A DNA stretch of 64,000 bases, from the NCBI GenBank assembly GCA_031551645.1, contig JAVBNI010000084.1, positions 6,204 through 70,203 on the forward strand, written 5' to 3'. How positions within the stretch are numbered: position 1 is the stretch's first letter; each line of letters starts with the position of its first letter. Below, piece by piece: positions 8,809 to 17,975 of this stretch. Made by a program: the position numbers and the translations under genes. Origin of the DNA: JAIRLS01 sp031551645. Lineage in GTDB: Bacteria; Bacteroidota; Bacteroidia; Bacteroidales; UBA4181. Below the pieces are notes generated by a model. The model searched no databases. It was not told the origin of the DNA and worked only from the letters and a program-made list of their open reading frames with translations.

Positions 8809-11379
8809 ATGAAAAATGTAAATAAATCAAAATCAGGAAACAATATTTCCCGTAGAGCATTCATCAATCGTACGGCAGCCGGAACTGCTGTTTTTGCACT
8901 TGCTCCGGCAACTGTACTGATGGCCAATGATCTGCAACAAACCACTCCATGGCCGAAAGATGCTACAAAATTCAGGTTTCACATGATTGGTCACGGGCAC
9001 ATCGATCCGGTATGGCTTTGGCCTTGGAGAGAGGGTATTTCCATTGTACACAGTACATTTCGTTCGGCGCTCGACCGGATGAATGAAACCCCTGATTTTG
9101 TTTTTACCTCCAGTTCAGCACAGTTTTACCAATGGGTAGAAGAAAATGATCCCAAAATGCTGGCCGAAATCCGTAAGCGGGTGGCCGAAGGTCGTTGGAA
9201 TATCGTCGGGGGATGGTGGGTCGAGCCCGATATGAACATGCCGTCGGGTGAGGCAATGGTACGCCAGGGATTGTATGGACAGTTGACTTTCCAACGCCTT
9301 TTGGGACACCGTGCAAAGGTGGCATTTAATCCCGATTCGTTTGGGCATACGGGTACTTTGCCTCAGATTATCAGATTACAGGGAATGAACGATTATGTTT
9401 TCATGCGTCCGCAACCCAATGAAAAGACATTGCCTGCCGATCTTTTCTGGTGGGAAAGCGCCGACGGGACACGTGTGTTGACTTATCGCATCCAGCGGAG
9501 TTATAACGAAAGCAGATCGGTAAAAGGACGGGTTGAGCAGATATTGGAACAATGCAAGAATCAACCGATGAAAAGTTTTATGGCCTTTTATGGGGTAGGC
9601 GATCATGGAGGAGGCGCTACGAAGGAAAATATCAAGTCCATCGAAGAACTGAAGACTGAAAAAGGTGCGCCTGTCGTTTTCTACAGTAGTGTCGACCGGT
9701 ATTTTGACGAAATGCGCGCCGACAAGAAATTAAATCTTCCGGTTGTGAAAGACGACCTCCAACATCATGCGGTGGGTTGTTATACGGCTGATTGGGAAAT
9801 CAAAAAGTACAATCGTCAGTCAGAAGCGGCATTGGTGACGGCCGAAAAAATAGCAACCATTGGTGCACAAATTTGGAATGTTAATTATCCAAAAAATAAG
9901 TTTACCGATGCATGGCACAGGGTGTTGTTCCTTCAGTTCCACGACAGCCTTGCCGGTAGTTCCCTTTACGAACACACTCAAGCGGCCAGGGAAGGATATG
10001 GTTATGCAGCCGATATTGCACGTAATGCTGCCTATATGGCTGTTCAGAAATTAGAATGGCAGATAGCGGCAGAAGATCCGGATTCCAGTTATATGGTTGT
10101 TTTCAATCCCCATGCATGGGAAGTCAAGCAGAATATCGAGTATGATTTCAATTGGGGAACCATGCATCCGTCGTCATGTGTGGAAGATGAGCAGGGTAAT
10201 TCGCTTCCTCACCAATGGACATCGGGACAGTCGGAAACAGGCAGCCGCAAGACGCTTATATTCAATGCTACCATTCCGCCGATGGGATATCGCCAGATAC
10301 GCATATGGGATGGTCCGACCTTCCAGGTGAAAAATCCGGTCACGGCATCAAGCAACAGTCTTGAAAATGAATATCTCCGGGTACGTTTTTCATCAAACGG
10401 AGCGATAAGCATATTCGACAGGGAAACAGGCAAGGAAGTATTTTCAGGAAATGAAAATGGTTGCAGGGCGGTTGTGATTGATGATCCGAGCGATGCATGG
10501 AGCCATAGCGTCAAAAGTTATTCGAAAGAAATAGGCGCTTTCGGGAATGCAACCACCAAAGTACTCGAAAATGGTCCGTTGCGGGCAATTGTCAGGGTAA
10601 TATCTACTTACGGGGCGTCTGTGCTAACCATTGATTGGTGTCTTTATTCAGGATGTAAAAATCTGGAAGCCAAAGTGACGCTTGATTGGCACGAACGTCT
10701 TAAAATACTTAAGTTTTCTTTCCCAGTAGATGTTGAATCGCCGGTAGCAACCTACGAAACGTCCTACGGTTACATTGTACGTCAGACAAATGGCGATGAA
10801 GACCCCGGACAAAGATGGATCGACGTGAGTGGAAAACGTGGTGGAAGCAATTATGGCCTTACAGTATTCAACGATGCAAAATACGGATATAATGTAGCCG
10901 GGAATGATATGCGCATTTCGGTTGCCCGTGGCGCCGTATATGCCCATCATGATCCCAAGGTTTTAGATATGAGTGCAGAACATTACTGGATGGATCAGGG
11001 AAGACAAACCTTCCGCATGTTACTTGTTCCGCATAAGGAAACCTGGAAAGAAAATAATATCATACAAATTGCGGAAGAATTTATTGCTCCATCACTGACT
11101 CTTTATCAGGGAATTCATGGCGGATCGATGCCAAAATCGGGGTCATTCGTTTCGATTGATACGAAAAACGTAGTTGTATCTTCGATTAAGCAGGCAGAAG
11201 AAGGAGAAGATATCATTGTTCGTTGTGTGGAAACATTAGGAGCGCCGGCGACTGCAACTGTCGATTTACGTTTTGTCAAACAAAAATGGACAGGTAATTT
11301 CAAACCCTGCGAAATAAAGACATTACGTGTCAATCCAAAAACAGGAGCTGTCAGGGAAGTAAATCTCCTGGAAGAATAA
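8809..11379 (+). CDS. Tat-exported GH38 family alpha-mannosidase
   Basis: Hydrolyses alpha-mannosides, probably in the periplasm or on the surface. The 856-aa product starts with a twin-arginine signal (SRRAFI with Arg15-Arg16, then a hydrophobic stretch ending near VLMAN). GH38 active-site blocks follow. HGHIDPVW (62-69) carries zinc-binding His and Asp. NPDSFGHTGTLPQI from about 174 holds the nucleophile region. YGVGDHGGGATKENI and FHDSLAGSSLYEH (from about 377) come next. Length fits bacterial GH38 enzymes. It starts 7 nt after the helicase gene, although the two functions look unrelated. A good terminator follows at 11394-11437. Confidence 0.93.
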   Translation: MKNVNKSKSGNNISRRAFINRTAAGTAVFALAPATVLMANDLQQTTPWPKDATKFRFHMIGHGHIDPVWLWPWREGISIVHSTFRSALDRMNETPDFVFTSSSAQFYQWVEENDPKMLAEIRKRVAEGRWNIVGGWWVEPDMNMPSGEAMVRQGLYGQLTFQRLLGHRAKVAFNPDSFGHTGTLPQIIRLQGMNDYVFMRPQPNEKTLPADLFWWESADGTRVLTYRIQRSYNESRSVKGRVEQILEQCKNQPMKSFMAFYGVGDHGGGATKENIKSIEELKTEKGAPVVFYSSVDRYFDEMRADKKLNLPVVKDDLQHHAVGCYTADWEIKKYNRQSEAALVTAEKIATIGAQIWNVNYPKNKFTDAWHRVLFLQFHDSLAGSSLYEHTQAAREGYGYAADIARNAAYMAVQKLEWQIAAEDPDSSYMVVFNPHAWEVKQNIEYDFNWGTMHPSSCVEDEQGNSLPHQWTSGQSETGSRKTLIFNATIPPMGYRQIRIWDGPTFQVKNPVTASSNSLENEYLRVRFSSNGAISIFDRETGKEVFSGNENGCRAVVIDDPSDAWSHSVKSYSKEIGAFGNATTKVLENGPLRAIVRVISTYGASVLTIDWCLYSGCKNLEAKVTLDWHERLKILKFSFPVDVESPVATYETSYGYIVRQTNGDEDPGQRWIDVSGKRGGSNYGLTVFNDAKYGYNVAGNDMRISVARGAVYAHHDPKVLDMSAEHYWMDQGRQTFRMLLVPHKETWKENNIIQIAEEFIAPSLTLYQGIHGGSMPKSGSFVSIDTKNVVVSSIKQAEEGEDIIVRCVETLGAPATATVDLRFVKQKWTGNFKPCEIKTLRVNPKTGAVREVNLLEE

Positions 11380-11393
11380 TATCAGAACATGGG

Positions 11394-11437
11394 AACAGGT
11401 GGCATGAGGGGCTATATGCATCATGCTGCCTGTTTTT
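11394..11437 (+). terminator. Rho-independent terminator after the alpha-mannosidase
   Basis: The arms 11394-11407 and 11421-11434 pair over 14 positions, with two G-T pairs, around a 13-nt loop. The right arm runs directly into TTTTT. It lies 14 nt after the stop codon. Confidence 0.8.
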
Positions 11438-11619
11438 ATGAAAAATTGTATCGTTATAGACTCAATGGGTTTAGCCATTTTATATTTTGGCATTAAAAAT
11501 ATTTTGAACAAACAACATGGCATTATTTTCGTATGAAAACATGGCATTGTATCTTTGTGCGTTGCCAAAATGTCAAAAATGATTGTCAGGCAATGCGTTA
11601 ATGATTATATCGCCTATTA

Positions 11620-12393
11620 GTGAAAATAATAAACCATATAACACAAGGATTTAATGATCTGCTTTTTTGGTTGGAAGAGCATTATATTGGTATCCTAACT
11701 ACGATTGCCTTACATTTGTTTATTATTTCAATTATACTTGTTTTGAAAATCCGTACGAATGCAGAGCGCGAATATAACATTGTCATTGACTTGTCGCAGA
11801 TTCATGTCACAGAAGAACAACCCGAACAGCCGCCAACACCTCAGGAAGGGGGAGCTCAACAATATGCAGAAAATCAGACTCCAGAATACAGTATACGTAA
11901 TATTCCGGTCAACGTTGCCAATGAACGCGCTGTGGAAAATATCGAAAAAATGGTACGCGATATCAAGACGGAAATGAATATTACCGACCCGCCGCCGCAA
12001 CAGGAGCAAGCCGAAATTATAGAGCAGGAAAAAGAATTACTTGAAAACGAAGCCCGGATATATGAGGATAAGTTTCCGGCGAATGCCGCTGGTGAACGTA
12101 CCGTTTATAAGGGACCTACTACTGTTTCGTATGAGTTGAGTGGTCGTCGACATATGTGGATGCCAGCCCCGGTATATAAATGCCAGGGACAAGGCAAGAT
12201 TGTAGTGGATATAGTAGTGAATCCCAGGGGATATGTCATATCGGCCGAAATCAACAAAAATAAATCGGAATCCCAGGATCTGTGTCTGATTGAAGCTGCC
12301 AAGCGGGATGCCGAACGTTCGCGTTTTAATGATTCTTCTTCGGCGCCAGCCAAACAACAGGGAAGTATCACTTATATCTTTATAGCACAGTAG
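11620..12393 (+). CDS. TonB-like energy transducer
   Basis: 257 aa from GTG at 11620; no ATG occurs earlier in the frame. A short cytoplasmic start is followed by one membrane segment at about residues 22-42 (YIGILTTIALHLFIISIILVL). Next comes a Pro/Glu/Gln-rich periplasmic spacer (EQPEQPPTPQEGG, DPPPQQEQAEIIEQEKELL). A C-terminal domain of about 80 residues resembles the TonB C-terminus: CQGQGKIVVDIVVNPRGYV, then AAKRDAERSRFN and QGSITYIF. This topology fits TonB proteins that power outer-membrane transporters. No ExbB/ExbD or receptor gene is adjacent, so its partner is unknown. Confidence 0.72.
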   Translation: MKIINHITQGFNDLLFWLEEHYIGILTTIALHLFIISIILVLKIRTNAEREYNIVIDLSQIHVTEEQPEQPPTPQEGGAQQYAENQTPEYSIRNIPVNVANERAVENIEKMVRDIKTEMNITDPPPQQEQAEIIEQEKELLENEARIYEDKFPANAAGERTVYKGPTTVSYELSGRRHMWMPAPVYKCQGQGKIVVDIVVNPRGYVISAEINKNKSESQDLCLIEAAKRDAERSRFNDSSSAPAKQQGSITYIFIAQ

Positions 12394-12470
12394 TGTTTAA
12401 GTTAAGAATTAAGAATTGCAACACACATATTTTTAGTTTGTTATGTGTTTTTACAGCGTCGCTTTGTAAT

Positions 12471-12728
12471 TAGGGTCTGCTGAAAAAGTCAAGACTGTGT
12501 AGTTTTGTCAAATTTCTCACCGAAAATCATCCAAATCGACACATTTTTTCGTGAAATCAGCATCAAGAGTTCGATTTTTGAATTCAAAATCCGAGAAAAT
12601 TGAATCGGCCAATTTTTCAAGTGCAAGGGTTTTGAGCACTTTTATCATATTTCCTTGCACTTAGGATAGAGAAAATGATATTAAAAGCATTGATTTATAA
12701 AATATTATTACTTTTTCAGCAGACCCTA
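12471..12728. mobile_element. MITE-like element with 19-bp terminal inverted repeats
   Basis: The ends TAGGGTCTGCTGAAAAAGT (12471-12489) and its exact reverse complement (12710-12728) enclose 258 bp with no transposase reading frame. Counting the terminal T as flank, the element is bounded by ATT on both sides, which could be a 3-bp target duplication. Inside, AAGTGCAAGG and CCTTGCACTT form a second inverted repeat. Ends of the form GGGTCTGCTGAAAAA recall IS5-like or IS1182-like transposons, but the family is not certain. It lies between the TonB-like gene and the downstream end of the polysaccharide locus. The rest of the 12,394-12,821 gap is AT-rich with no feature seen. Confidence 0.75.
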
Positions 12729-12821
12729 TTTATCAGTCTCAAAGACACTATATAAAGACAGTATCAAACTATTTATTGATATAACTTAATAAAAAAGGCA
12801 CAAATATTCCACAAAACACAC

Positions 12822-13685
12822 CTAATCGTTCCACAAATCGTATGGAAAAACGCTTAACAAATTATCTCTCAAAGAATCAAGTTGAGGTATTCGTTCTGGT
12901 GACATAGATAGAGCATCTTCAACATTCGAAGCAACTTTATATGTATATCGTTCAGTACTATAATAATAGTCATTATATTTAAATTTTGATCGATTAAAAT
13001 CGCCGGCATCCAATAAAATTGCAGGAATACCATAGGCGTCAGCTAAAATAATGCCATGTAATGAGCTAGATATAACAACTTTACATAACAATAATTCATC
13101 TACAAATGACTGCCATTTATTGGTTTCAATATCTAATACATTATCTGGATATTTAGTTTTATAATTTTCAAATCCAGTCAAAAAACGAGGAATTATAGCA
13201 AAATCTTTAGTAGGGGATATATTCGGTTTGTAAAATAAAGGCAGTAAAATTGCCGGATCACCCATTATGTCAGGACATTTTAATCCAAATGATTCCAATT
13301 GTTTTTTTGTTTCAGGACCTCTAACTGCACGGATATCATATTTTGACTTTTTTATCCTGTTTTCATATTCTTTATTTTTAAACATACCACTTCCCCAAAC
13401 AGTAGCATTTATAACATTAAAACCTAAAATAGAACCAATCGCTAAAAGGTGCCTGGTTCTTTTAACTGGCTGATCTAATGAAAGTTTCTGCTCTTTGAGG
13501 ATGAAATCAACAATAACCTTCGATAAATAGTCGCCTAAATTATCTGAAAATAAAGTAGGTCGCCAATAATGCAAATTCACTCTATTACGTCGTACCCGTC
13601 TTTTAGAATCTCCACAAATAAAATTACCGTCACCACCAGATAAAGAGACATAAATGTTTCTAATCGTTTTTTTTATTTTTACCAT
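12822..13685 (-). CDS. Polysaccharide pyruvyl transferase family protein
   Basis: 287 aa, last gene of the surface-polysaccharide locus. Family features include LHYWRPTLFSDNLGDYLSK near the N-terminus, LAIGSILGF followed by VWGSGM, DIRAVRGPETKKQL, PDIMGDPAILLP and the C-terminal VISSSLHGIILADAYGIPAI. These are typical of PF04230 enzymes, which add pyruvate ketals or otherwise modify exported glycans with a GT-B-like fold. The exact substrate cannot be read. It lies 45 nt after a GT2 gene and is probably cotranscribed. Confidence 0.85.
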   Translation of the reverse strand: MVKIKKTIRNIYVSLSGGDGNFICGDSKRRVRRNRVNLHYWRPTLFSDNLGDYLSKVIVDFILKEQKLSLDQPVKRTRHLLAIGSILGFNVINATVWGSGMFKNKEYENRIKKSKYDIRAVRGPETKKQLESFGLKCPDIMGDPAILLPLFYKPNISPTKDFAIIPRFLTGFENYKTKYPDNVLDIETNKWQSFVDELLLCKVVISSSLHGIILADAYGIPAILLDAGDFNRSKFKYNDYYYSTERYTYKVASNVEDALSMSPERIPQLDSLRDNLLSVFPYDLWND

Positions 13686-13730
13686 AAATTATTTTCTATA
13701 ATTATGAATTTTTGTTTTTACTATATTAAT

Positions 13731-14495
13731 CTATGTTCTCATGAACAAATAATCAAAACTAAATTTTACATTTCGATAAATAGTTCGAATAAATACAATT
13801 AAAATGTTATTTCCTCGTTTCCACGCCACTCTTTTCATAGTACTTGGTTCGATAGAATTTGATTGCACCAATAAATTTTTATAATCATTATAGAATAATG
13901 CTTTACCTTTTTTCTGAAGCACAGATATCATCATACGATATTCCGTCTGTTCCGGATTCAACCCTTCGGCATAACGTCCAAATTTATCAAAAAAAGTACT
14001 CACGCGTAAATGAGGATGGTCACTATAAAAATAATATTTTTTATAACCTCGTTTCCAAAAACCAAATTTCATTTTTGAAAAACCATCTTGAAAATCTTTT
14101 AGATATGGATACCTTTGGTATGCATAAAACCGGATGAGATCATACTCATTATTCTGATTTAAAGCTAAAGCTGTTGCCAGTTTATCAGGAAAAAGCTCTG
14201 TAGGAATAAAGTCTTCCTGAACATATAAAGTATATTTGGCCCGAATAGCATCTTGTCCTTTATTGATATTATTACCCAATCCGCCATTTCGAGGTGTTGT
14301 CACCAATTGAAAACCATACTCCTCTTGAAGTGATTTCACTTTATCCAAGTGTTCCGGCTTACTACAATCATCAGATACCACAATCTCATTAAAGCTACAA
14401 CCCAAATTTTTAAAGGCACTTAATAGTCTCTCTAATGACAAACTCCTATTATAATGTGTAACCAAAAGGGCTACATTCGAAAAATGATATTCCAT
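13731..14495 (-). CDS. Family 2 glycosyltransferase
   Basis: 254 aa with a GT-A N-terminal domain. VALLVTHYNRSLSLERLL is the nucleotide-binding start, IVVSDDCSKPEHLDKV follows, then RNGGLGNNINKG. LYVQEDFIP stands in the usual DxD position (QED), so the metal-binding motif is altered. The remainder is rich in Tyr, Phe and Lys and has no clear membrane segment. It probably adds one sugar to the lipid-linked repeat unit in the cytosol. Donor and acceptor are unknown. Confidence 0.82.
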   Translation of the reverse strand: MEYHFSNVALLVTHYNRSLSLERLLSAFKNLGCSFNEIVVSDDCSKPEHLDKVKSLQEEYGFQLVTTPRNGGLGNNINKGQDAIRAKYTLYVQEDFIPTELFPDKLATALALNQNNEYDLIRFYAYQRYPYLKDFQDGFSKMKFGFWKRGYKKYYFYSDHPHLRVSTFFDKFGRYAEGLNPEQTEYRMMISVLQKKGKALFYNDYKNLLVQSNSIEPSTMKRVAWKRGNNILIVFIRTIYRNVKFSFDYLFMRT

Positions 14496-14599
14496 AACTA
14501 ACTATATTAAAGCAAACAATTCATACAAACAACTAATCCACAAAATTACACGTAACTTTATACCTTTTCAATTTTTCATTCACACTGAAATTTGTCATT

Positions 14600-15445
14600 T
14601 TATCGTAAGTTAGATGAACGATCTTTATATCCTTTTGCTCTTGTAAAAAATTCAGAAATACGTCGAATATCTTTTAGAAAACGTTTCCAGATCATAGAAA
14701 AAAGTGAACCATCAGCATCTAATCGTCGAGAACTACTGCGTACTCTTGCTCTTTTCTTTAAAACCAATGTAGGTTTTCCATATTTCTTCAATCGTGCCAA
14801 CATTACTCCATCTTCGCCTCTACGTATATCGGTTCTCCATTTCACCTGCCTTGCCTGTTCTGCATAAAACCCCATTGCTGCTCCTCCAACACATAATTCA
14901 GGTCGTTTTTTTGACCGCAACCGAATGATTATATCCCGCCAGAAACAGTATGCCTCTAAAGATAATTGGCTCTTCTGTCCATTCGAATAGTAATAGTATG
15001 TACTAAAAACTACCGAAACTCCGGGCCTTGATAAATAGCGTATCATAGTATCAATATAATATGGAGGATACAATGTATCTGCATCTGCAGAAAAATGATA
15101 CTTTCCCTTAGCTACATCCAATCCTGCTTGACGCGCATGTCCATGACCCGGGATTGGCTGCCACACACTTTTTACTCCTGTCTTATCCAATATCTCTTGT
15201 GTCCTATCTGTTGATGCATTATTTACCACAATAATTTCGACAGATAAATCTGTTTGTATTTCGGATAAAGACCAAATACATGGTAGTATGTTGCTTTCTT
15301 CGTTATATGCAATCACAACAATGGAAACATCAATCTGTCCATGTGCTAATCTGGATAGGTTATTTTTTATTTCAATAAACAAGTGGTTATTTTGGATGGT
15401 AAAATCACCAAAAGACGACAAATATTTTTGATACCATTTTTTCAT
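14600..15445 (-). CDS. Family 2 glycosyltransferase
   Basis: 281 aa. GT2 motifs: VSIVVIAYNEESNILPCI, VEIIVVNNASTDRTQEIL, HARQAGLDVAKGKYHFSADADTLYP (DADT metal site near residue 117) and CVGGAAMGFYAEQAR. The tail WRTDIRRGEDGVMLARLKK is the region that usually binds the acceptor. No membrane segments, so a soluble or peripheral enzyme of repeat-unit assembly. A 171-nt gap separates it from the first ATP-grasp gene upstream, and a new promoter there cannot be excluded. Confidence 0.88.
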   Translation of the reverse strand: MKKWYQKYLSSFGDFTIQNNHLFIEIKNNLSRLAHGQIDVSIVVIAYNEESNILPCIWSLSEIQTDLSVEIIVVNNASTDRTQEILDKTGVKSVWQPIPGHGHARQAGLDVAKGKYHFSADADTLYPPYYIDTMIRYLSRPGVSVVFSTYYYYSNGQKSQLSLEAYCFWRDIIIRLRSKKRPELCVGGAAMGFYAEQARQVKWRTDIRRGEDGVMLARLKKYGKPTLVLKKRARVRSSSRRLDADGSLFSMIWKRFLKDIRRISEFFTRAKGYKDRSSNLR

Positions 15446-15616
15446 TTACGTACAATTTTCAACTTGTTAAAAATACAATAGGCTGGTGATAATTCAAGAA
15501 TGTATAAGCTATATTAATTTTTATGATTTTCCCAATGACTTTATTTTAAATACCTTTACATATCCGAATTTCATGTTAAACGATCAATGTTATCAAATTC
15601 CATGATTAAACGCTAT

Positions 15617-16750
15617 TTAAAGGAACATTTTGCGAACACTATTGGCCCACCATTTTTTAGGATCTCCAATATTCATAATATCCCTTATACCACCATAAAA
15701 AATCTGTATTCCATTAAATGAAAAGTCTTTATTAACTTCTATAATTAAAGGTCCACTTTCAGAAATAGCAATATCCCACCCCAAATATGGAATATCACGA
15801 AATTTGATAGCTGCATCTAAAATAAATGATTTTACCTGTTCCCAAGATGCTATTTTATACCCTTCAAATCGGAATTGAGTATCAGGGTGGCATGTATATT
15901 CTTCAAAGTTAGGCGATATGGCAACTTTGCCCAATTCTCCGGTTTCTGGATCAACTTTTATAACCAGCCCTCCTTCACCAACATTATCAACCATTCTCCC
16001 TCCATATCCCATCCGCATAAATGAAAATAATAATTGAGCCTTTCCACTATTAAAATGAGTAACTATTCTTTGCGTATTAATTGCACGCGGATATATTACG
16101 TTAATTTCATTTGCTTGACGTACTCCTTCCTGTACAAAATAAGGCTCGTTCTTCAATTTTGTTTTGCAATATTCTTCATTAAAAACTTCATGCGATTGAT
16201 TTACAAACCAAGAATCCTTCTTTTCAAAAACATGAATTCCCGCACCACCAATTCCTCCTACGGGTTTGACAAAAATTCTGTTGGCATTTGAATTATTCAA
16301 TATTTGAAGCATTTCTTGAACACAGATATTTCCATTGTCATTGCCATAAAAACCGTTCTGATCAAAACTAAAAAGAAACTCAGCTTGTCTCAAACCATAA
16401 CTTTTCAATAATTGATAAAACAATAATTTATCGTCACATAAAACCCCATATTCTTGATAAATAGAAGGAAGTAACAAATGATGGGAGAAAAAGATAGGAA
16501 CATATTTTTTCATATCTTCCAAATCCTGAGTACAATCTTGACGATACATATTATATCTAAAATATTGAAATGGATAACATCCCCAATATTTAGACAATTC
16601 TCGCATCTCTTTCCGTATTTGTCGGGATCCTTTTTTAGATGTACAATTAAAGAAACGCTCTTTATCTTTCCCTATTTTATTATTTTCCCATCCACGCTTA
16701 AAGTATGTCGCTTCTCTCTTAAGAAGCATATAGTTTACAAATTTATTCAT
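15617..16750 (-). CDS. Sugar-transfer-associated ATP-grasp protein (copy 1, subgroup A)
   Basis: 377 aa, one of six tandem paralogues. ATP-grasp enzymes join a carboxylate to an amine or similar acceptor through an acyl-phosphate. Conserved N-terminal block: SRQIRKEMRELSKYWGCYP then FQYFRYNMY (residues about 42-69). ATP-binding elements: VKPVGGIGGAGI (161-172) with Lys162 and a glycine-rich loop, then FVQEGVRQANEINVIYP. Metal-binding end: YLGWDIA (322-328) and IIEVNKD (337-342). It shares with copy 2 the tail SFNGIQIFYGG..DPKKWW, so the two form subgroup A. The fold matches PF14397-type proteins found with polysaccharide genes. Substrates are unknown. Confidence 0.85.
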   Translation of the reverse strand: MNKFVNYMLLKREATYFKRGWENNKIGKDKERFFNCTSKKGSRQIRKEMRELSKYWGCYPFQYFRYNMYRQDCTQDLEDMKKYVPIFFSHHLLLPSIYQEYGVLCDDKLLFYQLLKSYGLRQAEFLFSFDQNGFYGNDNGNICVQEMLQILNNSNANRIFVKPVGGIGGAGIHVFEKKDSWFVNQSHEVFNEEYCKTKLKNEPYFVQEGVRQANEINVIYPRAINTQRIVTHFNSGKAQLLFSFMRMGYGGRMVDNVGEGGLVIKVDPETGELGKVAISPNFEEYTCHPDTQFRFEGYKIASWEQVKSFILDAAIKFRDIPYLGWDIAISESGPLIIEVNKDFSFNGIQIFYGGIRDIMNIGDPKKWWANSVRKMFL

Positions 16751-16760
16751 GACGAATGTT

Positions 16761-17885
16761 TTACAATAATCCTTTAGTATACCACCATTTTTTGGGATCC
16801 CCTATTCCCAGCATATCTCTGGCTCCACCATAAAAGGTCTGTATTCCGTTGAATGAAAAATCCTTATTAACCTCGATAATTAATGGGCCACTTTTGGATA
16901 AAGCAATGTCCCAACCTAAATATGAAATATTTCTAAATTTAACTGCGGCATTCAGTACCAAATCATTAACTTCTTTCCAAAAAGGAATTTGGTATTTGGA
17001 AAACAGAAATTGTGTATCAGGATGTTGTGTAAATTCGTCAAAATTAGGAGATAGCGCTTTTTCCCCTAACTTACCTGTTTCAAGGTCTATTTTTATAATC
17101 AGCCCACCTTCTCCCACATTATCAACCGCTTTTCCCCCATATCCTATTCGCATGAAAGAAAGTAACAACCTAGCTTTGCCCTGATTGTAATGTGTAACAA
17201 TTCTCAATGTATTAATAGAATTGGGGTATATTACATTTATTTCGTTCGCTTGTTCGACTCCCTCTTGAATGATATAAGGCGCTTTACCTAGTTTATTAAC
17301 CAAAAACTCAGCATTCAAAAACTCATCGGATTTATTTATATATTGCCCAGTGGAATTCTTGTCAAAAACAAAAATTCCACTACCTCCCATTCCGCCAGTA
17401 GGTTTAATAAATATCCTGTTTACCATACAGTCTGCTATAATTGCATCTACTTTTTGACTTGACATGATGCAATTATCCATTCCATAAAAGCGACGATCAC
17501 TACAGCTAAATAAAAATGTGGCTTGAGGTAAATTGTAGCCTTTTAGCAAATGGTAGCATAAGAGTTTATTGTCGCAAATAATACTATATTCCTTGTATAT
17601 ACTTGGCAAATATAAATTATGGGAAAAAAATACGGGAACATATTTTTTCATCTCATCTATACTCAAGATGCAATCTTTACGATACATGTTAAATCGGAAA
17701 TATTGAAATGGATAACACCCCCAATATTGATATAATATGCTTATTTCTTTTTTTATTTGTCGGGAAGCCTTTCTTGAGTTACAGTTTTGGAATCGGACAA
17801 AATCTTGTGAATGCTTACTTTTCCAATCTTTTGCAAAATATTTAGCTCGTCTTTTCTGGATAAAGTATATCAAGTGCTTGTTCAT
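16761..17885 (-). CDS. Sugar-transfer-associated ATP-grasp protein (copy 2, subgroup A)
   Basis: 374 aa, closest in sequence to copy 1, from which it is separated by 10 nt. It has the N-terminal SRQIKKEISILYQYWGCYP block, the loop IKPTGGMGGSGIFVF (Lys161), VEQANEINVIYPNSINTLR, VDNVGEGGLIIKID and the catalytic end YLGWDIALS..PLIIEVNKD. All ATP-grasp ligands look intact, so the enzyme is probably active. The near-identical acceptor-side tail in copies 1 and 2 suggests a recent duplication with the same or closely related substrate. Confidence 0.85.
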   Translation of the reverse strand: MNKHLIYFIQKRRAKYFAKDWKSKHSQDFVRFQNCNSRKASRQIKKEISILYQYWGCYPFQYFRFNMYRKDCILSIDEMKKYVPVFFSHNLYLPSIYKEYSIICDNKLLCYHLLKGYNLPQATFLFSCSDRRFYGMDNCIMSSQKVDAIIADCMVNRIFIKPTGGMGGSGIFVFDKNSTGQYINKSDEFLNAEFLVNKLGKAPYIIQEGVEQANEINVIYPNSINTLRIVTHYNQGKARLLLSFMRIGYGGKAVDNVGEGGLIIKIDLETGKLGEKALSPNFDEFTQHPDTQFLFSKYQIPFWKEVNDLVLNAAVKFRNISYLGWDIALSKSGPLIIEVNKDFSFNGIQTFYGGARDMLGIGDPKKWWYTKGLL

Positions 17886-17975
17886 TGATTGGCTTTATTA
17901 GTTTATTTATCAATAAAATATTAGACAATATTATTTATATAATATATACGAATAATTCAATAAATAGTTTCAATC

